From: JAKZSU01 sp047517485
GTDB taxonomy: Bacteria > Pseudomonadota > Alphaproteobacteria > UBA7887
Assembly: GCA_047517485.1 (NCBI GenBank)
Contig: JAKZSU010000191.1
Coordinates: forward strand, 1-8,384
Reading direction: 5' to 3'
Length of the DNA: 8,384 nt
Position 1 is the first letter of the stretch. Every line of letters begins with the position of its first letter. The notes under the pieces were generated by a model. It made no database searches. It was not told where the DNA came from and worked only from the letters and a program-made list of their open reading frames with translations. The translations under genes and the position numbers were made by a program. Below, piece by piece: positions 1 to 6,153 of the stretch.

Positions 1-56
1 ACCGACGGCGGCAGCAGAAACCCCGTCTCCCGGTCGACCGGTCGGAAATTGCTCAT
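1..56 (-). CDS. IS1182-type transposase, N-terminal fragment (runs off left edge)
   Basis: Read on the minus strand from the ATG at 56-54, the frame stays open to the window edge and gives MSNFRPVDRETGFLLPPS. I recognise this as the usual opening of a large group of IS1182-family DDE transposases (FRPVDR.T..LLPPS). A clean GGAGG (complement of 62-66) lies 5 bases upstream, which supports this start. Only 18 codons are visible, so nothing can be said about intactness. The protein differs from the transposase at 224-1582, which opens differently, so this is a separate element and not a fragment of the neighbouring one. Transcription of the two elements diverges. Family assignment rests on this short motif alone. 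Confidence 0.62.
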   Translation of the reverse strand, partial: MSNFRPVDRETGFLLPPS

Positions 57-140
57 GACGGCCTCCATCACGCGCGGGCAAATCAACTGATACCATCGAA
101 TCCTATTTCGACTCCCGGCTCAAGTCCGACAGGCTGCTAG
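1..140 (-). mobile_element. 5' end of a second, partial IS1182-like element
   Basis: The region left of the complete insertion sequence carries a divergently oriented transposase start (56-1) and about 84 bp of leader. On the minus strand the leader begins near 140 with CTAGCAGCCTGTCGGACTTG, which could be this element's terminal inverted repeat. The partner repeat lies outside the window, so the exact end is not established. The element therefore appears to abut the one at 142-1722, either as a neighbouring insertion or with the second element inserted at its tip. Confidence 0.4.
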
Positions 141-141
141 A

Positions 142-165
142 CGAGGCTGTTGAAGAAGTCGGTTG
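142..165 (+). repeat. Left terminal inverted repeat of the IS
   Basis: This matches the reverse complement of 1699-1722 at 23 of 24 positions; the first 21 positions are identical. It marks the outer left boundary of the element and lies about 60 bp upstream of the transposase start. Confidence 0.85.
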
Positions 166-223
166 CTCTGCGCGGATAGGCGTGATTCCCTTGTATTGCT
201 GAATCAGCGAGGGGATAGCGACG

Positions 224-1582
224 ATGATGGGCGCACCGGTTGGTCGACAAGACCGTCTTTTCTATGAGTTCGATCTTGAGGACATGGTTCCGTCCGATCA
301 TCTGCTGCGGCGGATCAATGCGGTTCTCGATCTGAGTTGGCTGCGCGACGAGATGAAGGCGCACTACAGCCACCTGGGCTGTCCGTCGGTTTGCCCCGAG
401 CTGATGATGCGCATGCTTCTTGTCGGTTACTGCTATTCGATCCGCTCGGAACGGCGCTTGTGCGAGGAGGTTAAGGTGAACCTGGCCTACCGCTGGTTCT
501 GCGGCTTGGGCTTAGAAGACAAGGTCCCGCACCACTCGACATTCTCGGTGAATCGCCACGGCCGGTTCCGCGAGAGCGATATTCTGCGCACGGTCTTCGA
601 GGAGGTCGTCTGCGGCTGCATGACCGCGGGTCTGGTCGGTGGCGAGGGCTTTGCGGTGGACGCCTCGGTGATCGAAGCCGACGCGAGCCGCTTCCAACGC
701 GTCGAGGGCGCCTCGATTGACTGGACGGACAAGGAATTGGCGCGGCGCCCGGTCGCCGAATATGTCGCCGCGCTGGAGAGCGAGAACCCACCGATCAATC
801 CTGATCGTCCGCCGAAGGCGCTGTCGCCGACCGATCCGACCGCGGCATGGACGACGCGTGGGCGTCACAAGGTGATGTTCGGCTACAGCCTCAACTATCT
901 GATCGACATGGAAGGTTCGGTCGTTCTCGATGTCGAGGCGACACCGACACGGATTTCCAAGGAGGTCGATGCCACCGAGACCATGATCGATCGTACTAAC
1001 GAGCGCTTTGGCCTCAAGCCCAAACGCCTCGCCGGCGACGTCGCCTATGGCACGGGTGAGATGCTCGGCTGGTTGGTCGATCGCGATATCGATCCGCACA
1101 TCCCGGTGTGGGACAAGAGCGAACGCAAGGACGGCACCTTCATGCGCGCCGACTTCACCTATCACGAGGAGCGCGATCTCTACACCTGTCCGGCTGGCAA
1201 GACCCTGACCACGACCGGTCGCCAGCACGCCGACAAGTCCTATCGATACATCTCGAGCAAGCGCGATTGCGATCGTTGCCCGCTCAAACCGAGATGCTGT
1301 CCCAACGGGCCGTTGCGAAGAATCCCGCGCGCACCCCAAGAGGCGGCACGCGACTACACCCGAGCTATGATGGAAACCGAAGCCTATGGGGTCTCAAGCG
1401 GAGAGCGCAAAAAGATCGAGGCTCTGTTCGGCGAGGCTAAACACATCCTCTCGATGGTGCGTTTGCGACTACGCGGCCTGACCGGCGCCCGCGACGAGTT
1501 CCTGCTCACCGCCACCGTCCAGAACCTCAAACGCCTGGCGGCGCACACGGCAAGACCGCCGCCACGCCCAATGTTCGCCTGA
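224..1582 (+). CDS. IS1182-family transposase (DDE type), intact
   Basis: The 452-residue protein catalyses excision and insertion of the surrounding element. The N-terminal third (about 15-125) matches the DUF772-type transposase domain, with the motifs SERRLCEEV..NLAYRWFCGLGL (75-97) and STFSVNRHGRFRESD (105-119). The RNase H-like DDE core follows: D146 in GFAVDASVIEADAS, D272 in LAGDVAYGTGEM, and E399 (or E404) in KKIEALFGEAKH. A cysteine cluster typical of this family (C322, then C349, C352, C358 and C359) lies between the second and third acidic residues. Length is normal for the family and there is no frameshift. A GAGGGGAT ribosome binding site (209-216) precedes ATG 224; the adjacent ATG at 227 is also possible. 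V109 stands where family members usually have Lys, which I regard as minor. Known: the family and DDE chemistry. Inferred: activity. Confidence 0.93.
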   Translation: MMGAPVGRQDRLFYEFDLEDMVPSDHLLRRINAVLDLSWLRDEMKAHYSHLGCPSVCPELMMRMLLVGYCYSIRSERRLCEEVKVNLAYRWFCGLGLEDKVPHHSTFSVNRHGRFRESDILRTVFEEVVCGCMTAGLVGGEGFAVDASVIEADASRFQRVEGASIDWTDKELARRPVAEYVAALESENPPINPDRPPKALSPTDPTAAWTTRGRHKVMFGYSLNYLIDMEGSVVLDVEATPTRISKEVDATETMIDRTNERFGLKPKRLAGDVAYGTGEMLGWLVDRDIDPHIPVWDKSERKDGTFMRADFTYHEERDLYTCPAGKTLTTTGRQHADKSYRYISSKRDCDRCPLKPRCCPNGPLRRIPRAPQEAARDYTRAMMETEAYGVSSGERKKIEALFGEAKHILSMVRLRLRGLTGARDEFLLTATVQNLKRLAAHTARPPPRPMFA

Positions 1583-1658
1583 TCCATGCCCCGAAACATC
1601 AAACAACCAAGTGAATAACGCAAAACCGCCTCGGCAAAGCGCCAAGGCAGAAACAAAA

Positions 1659-1683
1659 TGTCCGCTACTTCCATAAGCGGACA
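1659..1683 (+). terminator. 8-bp hairpin at the 3' end of the IS
   Basis: TGTCCGCT (1659-1666) and AGCGGACA (1676-1683) pair perfectly around a 9-base loop, about 77 bp after the transposase stop. There is no T-run after the stem on either strand, so intrinsic termination is uncertain. It could equally limit transcription entering the element from outside or serve as a transposase-related structure. Confidence 0.35.
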
Positions 1684-1698
1684 CGGAAAACGTCTGCC

Positions 1699-1722
1699 CA
1701 TCCGACTTCTTCAACAGCCTCG
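1699..1722 (-). repeat. Right terminal inverted repeat of the IS
   Basis: This is the inverted copy of 142-165, with a single mismatch at position 1701. It marks the outer right boundary of the element, about 117 bp downstream of the transposase stop codon. Confidence 0.85.
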
Positions 1723-1742
1723 GCTACAAGCAGCTGTAATAA

Positions 1743-1847
1743 AGCCGTTGCTAACACGTCTGAATATACGCCGTAAGCGGACGTCGGACGACCGTCGCCG
1801 TCATTTTTGTCGATGGCCTCGCTCATCGCAATTTCGATCGCGACCAT
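1743..1847 (-). pseudogene. Possible remnant of a reading frame interrupted by the IS
   Basis: On the minus strand a frame opens at ATG 1847 (alternative ATG at 1826) and reads MVAIEIAMSEAIDKNDGDGR, continuing without a stop to the right end of the insertion sequence and then about 55 bp into it. The sequence is not recognisable. There is no good ribosome binding site, and codon use is less GC3-rich than in the neighbouring genes. It may be the 5' part of a gene cut by the insertion or simply an open frame by chance. On the far side of the insertion the sequence is already the end of another IS-like element, so no continuation can be identified. Confidence 0.15.
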
Positions 1848-1926
1848 CACGCAAACGCGCGAACACGGGCCCACGATCAAGAAATCGTGAATTACAGTAA
1901 ATTTCCTATTCTTAGTAGTTTACAAC

Positions 1927-2682
1927 TTAATGCTCAGAATCATGATCACTATCTTTCCACGGCACCATCAGGCGCGTTACCCGGTCGACGGCGGCATAGA
2001 GCGCGACCGCGATGACCGCCAGGGTCAGCAGCGCGGCGAACATCAGATCGATCTGCATGCGGCCGTTGGCGTGCAGCATCAGATAGCCGAGCCCGGCGCT
2101 CGAGCCGACCCATTCGCCGACCACCGCGCCGATCGGCGCGACCGCGGCGGCGACCTTGAGACCGGAGGCGAAGGCGGGCAGCGCGGCGGGGACGCGGATT
2201 TTCCACAGCACCACCCGCGGCGCGGCGTTCATCGTCGCCGCGAGATCGAGCCAGCCCGGATCGGTGCGGCGCAAGCCGTCAAGAAAGGTCGCGGTGACCG
2301 GGAAATAGATGATCATCACCGCCATCACCACCTTCGAGGCCATGCCGTAGCCGAGCCAGAGCACGAGCACCGGCGCCAACGCGAACACCGGGATCGCCTG
2401 GCTGATTACCAGGACCGGCAGCAGCCACGTCCGCGCCGGTCGAAAGTGGGCGAGGGTGAGCGCGCTCGCGGCGCCGATGATCGCGCCGAACAACAAGCCG
2501 AGCAGGATTTCGCTCAGCGTCGTGCCGGCATGGCGAAGGATCAACGGCGCGCTATCGACCCAGCGCGCGAGCACCAGCGCCGGGCCGGGCAGGATGTAGG
2601 GTGGCGTCGCGGCGAGCCAGACGATCGCCTGCCAGACCGCCACCAGGCCGGCGGCGACAATGAGCGCGCGCAGGCTTTTCAT
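1927..2682 (-). CDS. thiX: ABC transporter permease, probable HMP (thiamine precursor) importer subunit ThiX
   Basis: This 251-residue inner-membrane protein would form the translocation channel of an ABC importer. It has a hydrophobic N-terminal segment (about 5-25) and several further membrane spans. The cytoplasmic EAA loop that docks the ATPase spans about 145-178 (LDLAATMNAAPRVVLWKIRV then PAALPAFASGLKVA). The block APIGAVVGEWVGSSAGLGYL (182-201), continuing MLHANGRMQIDLMFAALLTL, closely resembles permeases of ThiXYZ-type hydroxymethylpyrimidine transporters within the taurine/nitrate/sulfonate superfamily. The ATG overlaps the stop codon of the upstream ATPase gene (2679-2682), indicating translational coupling. 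Seen: permease fold and pairing. Inferred: the substrate. A related aromatic or sulfonate substrate remains possible because no binding protein is present. Confidence 0.85.
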   Translation of the reverse strand: MKSLRALIVAAGLVAVWQAIVWLAATPPYILPGPALVLARWVDSAPLILRHAGTTLSEILLGLLFGAIIGAASALTLAHFRPARTWLLPVLVISQAIPVFALAPVLVLWLGYGMASKVVMAVMIIYFPVTATFLDGLRRTDPGWLDLAATMNAAPRVVLWKIRVPAALPAFASGLKVAAAVAPIGAVVGEWVGSSAGLGYLMLHANGRMQIDLMFAALLTLAVIAVALYAAVDRVTRLMVPWKDSDHDSEH

Positions 2683-3467
2683 GCTAGGCCCATGGTGTCG
2701 GCGGCGGTCAGGCGCGCCATCAAGTCGGCATAGAGCGCGGCCAGTTCAGGGGTGCCCGGATCACGCGGCGGCGGTCCCGGCGGCACCAAGGCTTCCCCAA
2801 GGCGCGCCGGCCGACCAGCCATGATCTCGATGCGGTCGGCGATGCGGATGGCCTCGAGAGGGTCGTGGGTGACCAGCAGGACCGTGCGCCCGCGCAGCAC
2901 CCGGATCGCCAAGTCTTGCAGGCGGGTCCGGGTAATCGCGTCGAGCGCCGAGAACGGCTCGTCCATCAGCACGATCGGCCGATCCTCCATCAGGGTGCGG
3001 GCCAGGGCGACGCGTTGGCGCATGCCGCCGGAAAGCGCGCCGGGCCGGGCGTTTTCGTAACCGGCGAGCCCGAAATCGGCGAGCAGCGCGCGGGCCCGGC
3101 CCTTGTCCGCCGTCTCGCCGCGCAGGCGCGATCCCAGCACCACATTGTCGACCGCGCCGAGCCACGGCAGCAGCAGGTCGGATTGCGCCATGTAGGCGAC
3201 CCGGCCCGGCGCCGGCACGCCGTCATCGCAGACGACGCGGCCTTGCTCTCCGACCGGCGCGAGTCCGGCGATCAGGCGGAGCAAGCTCGATTTGCCGACC
3301 CCGCTCGGCCCCAGCAGGCAGGTCAGCTGGCCGGCCTCCAGGGTCACCGACAGGTTTTCAAACAGCACGTCGGCGGCGAACTCGAGTCGCGCGTCCTCGA
3401 CGCTGACCGCCGGCGGCGTTGACCGAAAGTGATGTTCGCTTTGACCTGGCACCGGTGTCTCCGCCAT
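2679..3467 (-). CDS. thiZ: ABC transporter ATP-binding protein, probable ThiZ
   Basis: This cytoplasmic ATPase powers the partner permease. All nucleotide-binding motifs are intact: Walker A GPSGVGKS (53-60), Q-loop Gln95 in YMAQSDLLLPW, signature LSGGMRQR (145-152), Walker B IVLMDEP (165-171), D-loop SALD (173-176) and switch His201 in VTHDPLEA. The length of 262 residues is normal. The YMAQ.DLLLPW....DNVVLG.RLRGE segment is what I recall from ThiZ-type ATPases of alphaproteobacteria, and the permease points the same way. The ATG at 3467 is the first start in the frame (a stop lies 12 bases upstream) but has no obvious ribosome binding site. A GTG at 3452 has GCGGAG six bases upstream and may be the real start. 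No TPP riboswitch can precede it, since the upstream sequence is coding for the divergent deacetylase. Confidence 0.9.
   Translation of the reverse strand: MAETPVPGQSEHHFRSTPPAVSVEDARLEFAADVLFENLSVTLEAGQLTCLLGPSGVGKSSLLRLIAGLAPVGEQGRVVCDDGVPAPGRVAYMAQSDLLLPWLGAVDNVVLGSRLRGETADKGRARALLADFGLAGYENARPGALSGGMRQRVALARTLMEDRPIVLMDEPFSALDAITRTRLQDLAIRVLRGRTVLLVTHDPLEAIRIADRIEIMAGRPARLGEALVPPGPPPRDPGTPELAALYADLMARLTAADTMGLA
3459..3464 (-). promoter_or_regulatory. Ribosome binding site supporting an alternative GTG start of the ATPase
   Basis: GCGGAG on the minus strand lies six bases before GTG 3452-3450, which is in frame with the ATPase and 5 codons inside the longest version. The ATG at 3467 lacks a comparable site. 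Using GTG 3452 would widen the gap to the divergent deacetylase start from 11 to 26 bp. Confidence 0.35.
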
Positions 3468-3478
3468 TGTTCGGGGTT

Positions 3479-4582
3479 ATGTCACCGCATCCGCTGTTCA
3501 TCGGCAACGAGATTTTTCGCGACACGCCGTTCTCGAAGCGCCACCCGCTGGCGATTCCGCGGGTATCCACCGCCACCGATTTGGCGCGCGCGCTGGGTTG
3601 GCTTGACGCCGATGCCTATCGCGACAGTCCGTGCGCCAGCGCCGCCGACCTCGCGCGCTTTCATGACCCCGCCTACATCGACGCGGTGATCGCCGCCGAG
3701 GCGCGCCAGACCATGACCCCAGAAGATGCGACGCGCTTCAACATCGGCGCGATCGAGGCGCCGATTTATCCCACCATGTTTCAGCGACCGGCGACCGCCG
3801 CCGGGGCGTCGCTGCTGGCTGCCGATCTGGTCGCCGAGTCGGGCATCGTATTCTCACCGGCGAGCGGCACCCATCACGGTCGCCGCGCCCGGGCCAGCGG
3901 ATTTTGTTTTTTCAACGATCCTGTCCTCGGTTTGCTGCGCTTGCTCGACGGCGGGCTCGAACGGATCTTCTATCTCGATATCGATGCCCATCATGGCGAT
4001 GGGGTCGAGGCGGCGTTCGCCGATGACGCGCGGGTGTTCACCCTTTCGGTGCACGAGGCGGGGCGTTGGCCAGGGACCGGCCTGGTCGGCGATCGCGGCG
4101 GCGGCCTGGCACGCAATCTGCCGGTGCCGGCGGATTATAACGATAGCGAAATGACATATCTGCTGGAACACGCGATTCTGCCGCTCGCCGAGGGGTTTCG
4201 CCCGCAGGCGATCATGATCCAGTGCGGCGCCGATGCGCTGGCCGAGGATCCGCTGTCCAAGCTCGCGCTTTCCAATGCGTCGCACCGTCGGGTGGTGGCG
4301 GCGATGATGCCGTTGTGCTCGCGCCTGATCGTCACCGGCGGCGGCGGCTACAATCCGTGGGCGGTGGCGCGCTGTTGGGTTGGAGTGTGGGGTGTTCTCA
4401 ACCGGCTCGAGACTCCGGATCGTCTGCCGGCGGCGGCGGAAGCGGTATTGCGCGGCATCGCCTGGCAGCGGTCCCCCGGTCGCGACCCGCCTGAGCATTG
4501 GTTCACCACTCTGGCGGATGCGCCGCGCGAGGGCGTGGTACGGCCGGAGATCCGGGCGCTTGCGCGCGCCGTAATCGCTTAG
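3479..4582 (+). CDS. Class I histone deacetylase / AcuC-like family protein
   Basis: This zinc-dependent amidohydrolase is expected to remove acetyl or other acyl groups from lysines, polyamines or small amides in the cytoplasm. From ATG 3479 it has 367 residues. All catalytic elements are present: the His pair H132/H133 in GTHHGRRARASGFCFFND, zinc ligands D169 and H171 in YLDIDAHHGDGVEAAF, D252 in QCGADALAEDPL, and catalytic Tyr291 in GGGGYNPWAVARCW. The class I signature SGFC.FND and the ARCW motif argue for the AcuC/HDAC1 branch and not the polyamine-amidohydrolase branch. A longer version from TTG 3419 adds 20 residues but would overlap the ATPase gene by 49 bp; family alignment begins near PLFIGNEIF, so I prefer ATG 3479. 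Neither start has a strong ribosome binding site. No acetoin or acetyl-CoA synthetase genes are nearby, so the substrate is unknown. Confidence 0.9.
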   Translation: MSPHPLFIGNEIFRDTPFSKRHPLAIPRVSTATDLARALGWLDADAYRDSPCASAADLARFHDPAYIDAVIAAEARQTMTPEDATRFNIGAIEAPIYPTMFQRPATAAGASLLAADLVAESGIVFSPASGTHHGRRARASGFCFFNDPVLGLLRLLDGGLERIFYLDIDAHHGDGVEAAFADDARVFTLSVHEAGRWPGTGLVGDRGGGLARNLPVPADYNDSEMTYLLEHAILPLAEGFRPQAIMIQCGADALAEDPLSKLALSNASHRRVVAAMMPLCSRLIVTGGGGYNPWAVARCWVGVWGVLNRLETPDRLPAAAEAVLRGIAWQRSPGRDPPEHWFTTLADAPREGVVRPEIRALARAVIA

Positions 4583-5016
4583 AGCGAGCCGAAGACCTCG
4601 GCGCCCCGCGACAGGGCGACGACCAGCGCGCCGATCGCGGTGACCATGATCACGCTGAGCACCGCGATGCTGGTTATCGACGGTGGTTTTTTGGCCGCGG
4701 CCTTGGCTTTTCCCTTGGCGCCGCGCGCTGTCGCCTGCGAGGCCGCCGATCCGTTGGTGGCCCGCGCGGCTTTCGGCTGTTGCTTTAATTTGACTTTTTC
4801 GCCGATCTTCTTGGTGGTGTCGTAGACCACGGTTTCCGACGATTCATTGGTCTCCGGATTGTATTTCTCGCACACCACCTTGACGCCAGAAATATGCGGC
4901 TCGGCATAGAGATGCCGGGCGTGGTCCAAGGCGGTTTCCTTGCTGCCGCCGGTCCACGTTCGCTCAATCGACCATCGCCCCTTCGATTGAGCGTGAAGTT
5001 CGTAAGTTACTTGCAT
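4579..5016 (-). CDS. Small unnamed protein with C-terminal membrane anchor
   Basis: I do not recognise a named family. From ATG 5016 the product has 145 residues. Residues 1-70 form a soluble segment (YELHAQSKGRWSIERTW; DHARHLYAEPHISGVKVV; ETVVYDTTKK) that looks like a small alpha/beta domain. Such N-terminal domains occur in short hypothetical proteins of alphaproteobacteria. Residues 71-112 are a Lys/Ala-rich linker, and 113-136 form a single hydrophobic helix followed by a short polar tail, a tail-anchored arrangement. GAAGAGG (complement of 5023-5029) lies six bases before ATG 5016; the adjacent ATG at 5019 is possible. A longer frame from 5130 has no support, because its extra N-terminus falls in the spacer and reads as low-complexity sequence. 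Its stop overlaps the deacetylase stop by 4 bp. The pirin gene lies 126 bp upstream on the same strand, so co-transcription is possible. Confidence 0.72.
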   Translation of the reverse strand: MQVTYELHAQSKGRWSIERTWTGGSKETALDHARHLYAEPHISGVKVVCEKYNPETNESSETVVYDTTKKIGEKVKLKQQPKAARATNGSAASQATARGAKGKAKAAAKKPPSITSIAVLSVIMVTAIGALVVALSRGAEVFGSL

Positions 5017-5022
5017 CATTAG

Positions 5023-5029
5023 CCTCTTC
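5023..5029 (-). promoter_or_regulatory. Ribosome binding site fixing the start of the membrane-anchored protein
   Basis: GAAGAGG on the minus strand is 6 bases from ATG 5016 and 3 bases from ATG 5019, favouring 5016 and excluding the longer frame from 5130. Confidence 0.55.
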
Positions 5030-5142
5030 TGGTCGCGCTCGGCTTCCGACAAACGACCGGACGCGCGTTGAAGCAGGCGCACAGCGCCGCCACTGCCACT
5101 CAATTTAGGGCGATGACGATGAAACTCCACGAATTGAGGCTC

Positions 5143-6009
5143 TCAAATGCGACCGGCCTGCATGTCCTCGACGGCCTGGACGATTTCCGCGCGGGTGTTC
5201 ATCACGAACGGGCCGTAGCGCGCCACCGGCTCGGCGATCGGGCGTGCCGCCAGCAGCAGCGCCTTGGCGCCCGCCGCGCCGGCGGTGATGCGCGCGGTAT
5301 CGCCGGCGCCGAGCACCCCCAGATTTCCCGCCGCGAGGGTGATCGCCGTGCCATCCGCATCGGTTGCCGCGGCGGCGCCGTCGTAAACGTAGACGAAGGC
5401 GTTGTTTGCCGCCGCGACCGGCTCCTCGAAGCGCGCCCCGGGGGGCAGGGTGATGTCGAGATGGAGCGGGGTGGTGGAAATGCCGCTGACCGGCCCGCGG
5501 GTGCCAGCCGCGGTCTCGCCGGCGACGACGCGGACCAAGCAACCGCCGTCTCGCGCCTCCTCGGGAATCGCCTCGGCGTCGAACTCCTGATACGCCGGCG
5601 GCTTCATTTTCTCCGCCGCCGGCAAGTTGATCCACAATTGAAAGCCCCACATCAAACCGTCGTCCTGCTCGGGCATTTCGGAATGCACGATGCCGCTGCC
5701 GGCGGTCATCCATTGCACCCCGCCGGCCTCGATCACCCCTTCATGGCCCTTGTTGTCGGCGTGCCGCATGCGCCCGGCGAGCATGTAGGTCACGGTCTCG
5801 AAACCGCGGTGCGGGTGGTCGGGAAAGCCGGCGATATAATCCTCCGCGCGGTCCGACTTGAATTCGTCGAGCATGAGGAACGGGTCGAGCATATCGAGCG
5901 CCGGCTGGCCGAGCACCCGTTTGAGCCGCACCCCGGCGCCGTCGGACGCGGCCATGCCCGTGACGGTTTGGATGATCGGCCGAATGATTGGCGCGGTGTC
6001 CTCGGTCAT
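5143..6009 (-). CDS. Pirin family protein
   Basis: This 288-residue bicupin metalloprotein belongs to the pirin family, whose bacterial members include quercetin 2,3-dioxygenases and proteins that modulate central enzymes. The N-terminal cupin is strongly conserved: DPFLMLDEF (42-50), GFPDHPHRGFETVTYMLAG (61-79) and GGVQWMTAGSGIVHSEMP (96-113). The four iron ligands known from human pirin are present as H65, H67, H109 and E111. The C-terminal cupin (about 165-288) is more divergent, as usual. I chose ATG 6009 because GGAGG (complement of 6017-6021) stands 7 bases upstream and the family sequence starts here; the frame is open to 6096, but that extension has no support. Divergently transcribed from the quinoprotein gene with a 150-bp gap. 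The substrate cannot be inferred. Confidence 0.92.
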   Translation of the reverse strand: MTEDTAPIIRPIIQTVTGMAASDGAGVRLKRVLGQPALDMLDPFLMLDEFKSDRAEDYIAGFPDHPHRGFETVTYMLAGRMRHADNKGHEGVIEAGGVQWMTAGSGIVHSEMPEQDDGLMWGFQLWINLPAAEKMKPPAYQEFDAEAIPEEARDGGCLVRVVAGETAAGTRGPVSGISTTPLHLDITLPPGARFEEPVAAANNAFVYVYDGAAAATDADGTAITLAAGNLGVLGAGDTARITAGAAGAKALLLAARPIAEPVARYGPFVMNTRAEIVQAVEDMQAGRI

Positions 6010-6016
6010 CTCAAAG

Positions 6017-6021
6017 CCTCC
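6017..6021 (-). promoter_or_regulatory. Ribosome binding site fixing the pirin start
   Basis: GGAGG on the minus strand is 7 bases upstream of ATG 6009, which decides against the 29-codon N-terminal extension. Confidence 0.65.
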
Positions 6022-6144
6022 GGATATCGCGGGTTGGATCACCAGATGTTGTATCAATGGCGACAATAGGTGGATACCAATTTGACCCCGCCGCATGCTT
6101 TAATGCAAATGATGGGCGCCTGACTTGGGGCATGCCGAATTTCT
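6022..6144. promoter_or_regulatory. Divergent intergenic region between pirin and quinoprotein genes
   Basis: This 150-bp gap must contain the promoters of both genes. On the plus strand TTGACC at 6082-6087 resembles a -35 box, but the hexamer 17 bases on (GCAAAT, 6105-6110) is a poor -10. On the minus strand TTGATA near 6050 is a possible -35 without a clear partner. GCAT...ATGC around 6093-6106 is a weak inverted repeat. No recognisable operator was found. Confidence 0.3.
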
Positions 6145-6153
6145 GGGAGGAGG
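6145..6153 (+). promoter_or_regulatory. Strong ribosome binding site for the GTG-initiated quinoprotein
   Basis: GGGAGGAGG ends 6 bases before GTG 6160. It is the strongest ribosome binding site in the window and fixes an otherwise ambiguous non-ATG start. Confidence 0.7.

Larger units (their letters stand above)
142..1722 (+). mobile_element. Complete IS1182-family insertion sequence
   Basis: The left end at 142-165 and the right end at 1699-1722 are inverted repeats. 21 bp match perfectly (142-162 with 1702-1722; core GAGGCTGTTGAAGAAGTCGG), and 23 of 24 match after one mismatch. They enclose a single intact transposase gene on the plus strand, so the element of about 1.58 kb appears complete and potentially active. 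GCTA occurs at 136-139 and at 1723-1726, but the left copy is 2 bp away from the repeat, so a target duplication is possible and not proven. An 8-bp perfect hairpin lies inside the right end at 1659-1683. Confidence 0.88.

Noticed and set aside
512..1339. Long minus-strand frame (275 codons) inside the transposase gene
   Set aside because: It lies antisense to a transposase with clear family motifs and conserved catalytic residues; long antisense frames are expected in high-GC coding DNA, and the sequence has no recognisable domain.
1872..1889. CACGAT-CAAGAA-ATCGTG hairpin downstream of the permease gene
   Set aside because: A six-bp stem without a T-run on the minus strand; too weak to call a terminator.
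1930..2733. 267-codon plus-strand frame opposite the permease
   Set aside because: The product is extremely rich in Arg, Gln, Asp and His, typical of an antisense shadow; the permease on the other strand has a clear EAA loop and membrane segments.
3419..3478. TTG-initiated N-terminal extension of the deacetylase
   Set aside because: It would overlap the ATPase coding sequence by 49 bp, lacks a well-spaced ribosome binding site, and the added residues are outside the conserved family start.
3468..3600. TPP riboswitch upstream of the thiamine-type transporter genes
   Set aside because: The sequence is the coding start of the divergent deacetylase, and I saw no thi-box core such as CTGAGA in the right orientation.
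5099..5138. CTCAATT / AATTGAG inverted repeat just after the pirin stop
   Set aside because: Seven-bp AT-rich stem with a 26-base loop and no T-tract; not convincing as a terminator.
5068..6069. 333-codon plus-strand frame opposite the pirin gene
   Set aside because: Antisense shadow of a gene with diagnostic pirin metal ligands; the residue composition (Arg/His/Gly/Asp-rich) is not that of a real folded protein.
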